A DNA stretch of 6,415 nt from Deltaproteobacteria bacterium RBG_16_54_11 (lineage in GTDB: Bacteria; Desulfobacterota; B13-G15; RBG-16-54-18), in assembly GCA_001797905.1 (NCBI GenBank), contig MGQS01000080.1:4852-11266 (forward strand), given 5' to 3'. Positions 5,265 to 6,415 of the stretch are shown here, piece after piece. A program made the translations under genes and the position numbers. Every line of letters starts with the position of its first letter. Positions within the stretch are counted from its first letter, which is position 1. The notes under the pieces were generated by a model, which did no database searches, was not told the origin of the DNA, and saw only the letters and a list, made by a program, of their open reading frames with translations.

Positions 5265-6415
5265 ATGAGAAAGCTGTTCGGGACCGATGGCGTGCGGGGC
5301 GTTGCCAATGTAGAGCCGATGACCGGCGAGATGGCCATGCGGATAGGCCGGGCCGCGGCCTACCTCTTCCGCAACAAGAAGGGGAGGCATCGGATTGTTG
5401 TGGGAAAGGACACGCGGCTTTCCGGCTATATGCTGGAGACCGCCCTGGCGTCGGGGATCTGCTCGATGGGCGGAGATGTCCTCCTGGTGGGTCCCCTGCC
5501 CACCCCGGGTATCGCCTTCATCACCGTCGATATGCGGGCCGATGCGGGGGTCGTCATCTCCGCTTCCCACAATCCCTTTAGCGATAATGGGATTAAGATC
5601 TTTTCCGGAAACGGGTTCAAACTCCCTGATGACATGGAACAGCGGATCGAAGAACTGATCTTCTCCGGTAAGCTGGAGAAGGTGCGCCCCACCGGCACGG
5701 AGGTGGGGAAGGCCTTTAGGATCGATGATGCCACGGGCAGGTACGCGGTCTTTTTAAAACATACCTTCCCCGAACATCTCACCCTGGAGGGGTTAAAGAT
5801 CGTAGTGGACTGCGCTCATGGGGCGGCCTACCGGGTGGCCCCGACGGTATTGGAGGAGCTGGGGGCGGAGGTCTTCAGCGTCGGGGTGGAACCCGATGGG
5901 GAGAACATCAACCTCGACTGCGGCTCCCTGCACCCCGAGCTGATCAGCCGCCTGGTTCGGGAGAAGGGCGCGGATCTGGGATTGACCTTGGATGGAGATG
6001 CCGATCGGGTAGTCTTCACGGACCGGACGGGGAAGGTGATAGACGGGGACCATATCATGGCCATCTGCGCCCTGGATATGATGCAGGAGGGGAGACTAAA
6101 AAAGAATACGCTGGTGGCGACGGTGATGAGCAACATGGGGTTGGAGATGGTCCTCAAGGAGGCCGGGGGCATGATGGTCAGGGCGCCGGTGGGTGACCGC
6201 TACGTGGTGGAGGAGATGCTCAAGGGCGGCTACAACCTGGGCGGCGAGCAATCAGGGCATATCGTCTTTTTAGACCACAATACGACCGGCGACGGGATGA
6301 TCACGGCCCTGCAGGTATTGGCTGTCATGCAAAAGAAGGGTGCTTCGCTTGCCGAATTGGCCGAGGTGATGAAGACCTTCCCCCAGACCCAGCGCGTGGT
6401 CAGGGTTAAGGCAAA
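5265..6415 (+). CDS. glmM: phosphoglucosamine mutase GlmM (3' end beyond window)
   Basis: The first 383 residues of an enzyme usually about 445-450 long. It converts glucosamine-6-phosphate to glucosamine-1-phosphate, the step before UDP-GlcNAc, and so feeds peptidoglycan and lipid A. Signs: start MRKLFGTDGVRG, diagnostic of GlmM; catalytic phosphoserine S101 in ISASHNP (98-104); metal-binding DGDADR (243-248); sugar-binding GEQSGH (327-332). The C-terminal phosphate-binding RxSGTEP loop is outside the window, so the gene is cut only by the window edge; the frame is open throughout. It starts 8 bases after cdaR, with AAGGAG 3 bases before the ATG and another AGGAG 11 bases before it. In Gram-positive bacteria GlmM binds CdaA and inhibits c-di-AMP production, which fits the gene order. 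A standalone phosphomannomutase is unlikely given the N-terminal motif and context. Confidence 0.96.
   Translation, partial: MRKLFGTDGVRGVANVEPMTGEMAMRIGRAAAYLFRNKKGRHRIVVGKDTRLSGYMLETALASGICSMGGDVLLVGPLPTPGIAFITVDMRADAGVVISASHNPFSDNGIKIFSGNGFKLPDDMEQRIEELIFSGKLEKVRPTGTEVGKAFRIDDATGRYAVFLKHTFPEHLTLEGLKIVVDCAHGAAYRVAPTVLEELGAEVFSVGVEPDGENINLDCGSLHPELISRLVREKGADLGLTLDGDADRVVFTDRTGKVIDGDHIMAICALDMMQEGRLKKNTLVATVMSNMGLEMVLKEAGGMMVRAPVGDRYVVEEMLKGGYNLGGEQSGHIVFLDHNTTGDGMITALQVLAVMQKKGASLAELAEVMKTFPQTQRVVRVKA

Noticed and set aside
4596..5570. A 324-codon open frame on the minus strand across cdaR and the start of glmM
   Set aside because: It is antisense to two recognised genes, has no ribosome binding site I can support, and shows no family motif.
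5234..5581. Plus-strand open frames overlapping the start of glmM
   Set aside because: The glmM frame from 5265 contains every expected GlmM motif. The overlapping frames are out-of-phase shadows.

Overview
The window looks like chromosomal DNA from a Gram-negative bacterium of the Deltaproteobacteria / Desulfobacterota type. This is an inference from the gene order ftsH-folP-cdaA-cdaR-glmM, the Gram-negative-style promoters and the fairly GC-rich coding style. The sequence alone does not fix a species.

Left part (1-1030, minus strand): a small exported ankyrin-repeat protein (72-632) has its own clear ribosome binding site. Next comes a non-coding stretch (633-847) with candidate promoters and inverted repeats. 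Beyond it is an initiator tRNA-fMet gene (904-980) with CCA encoded, a near-consensus sigma70 promoter (992-1020) and an intrinsic terminator (848-880). At the extreme left edge (1-65) a short open frame on the minus strand may be the start of another gene or a lost extension of the ankyrin protein.

Right part (1069-6415, plus strand): a promoter at 1069-1097 leads into a compact operon. The genes are ftsH (membrane AAA+ zinc protease), folP (dihydropteroate synthase), cdaA (membrane diadenylate cyclase making c-di-AMP), cdaR (YbbR-domain membrane-anchored partner) and glmM (phosphoglucosamine mutase, cut by the window end). The first two junctions are 4-base ATGA overlaps; the next two gaps are 6 and 8 bases. 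No terminator or obvious promoter separates the genes.

How the genes fit together: cdaA-cdaR-glmM is the known c-di-AMP / cell-wall precursor module, in which CdaR and GlmM bind and modulate CdaA in Gram-positive bacteria. GlmM supplies glucosamine-1-phosphate for UDP-GlcNAc, used for both peptidoglycan and lipid A. FtsH controls membrane protein quality and, in enterics, lipid A synthesis through LpxC. FolP feeds folate synthesis. The operon therefore joins envelope precursor supply, envelope proteolysis, a nucleotide second messenger and folate synthesis. I see no mobile element, CRISPR array or clearly new system. The points worth a second look are the operon's composition, a Walker A variant in FtsH, the ankyrin gene and its downstream frame, and palindromes on both sides of the tRNA gene.
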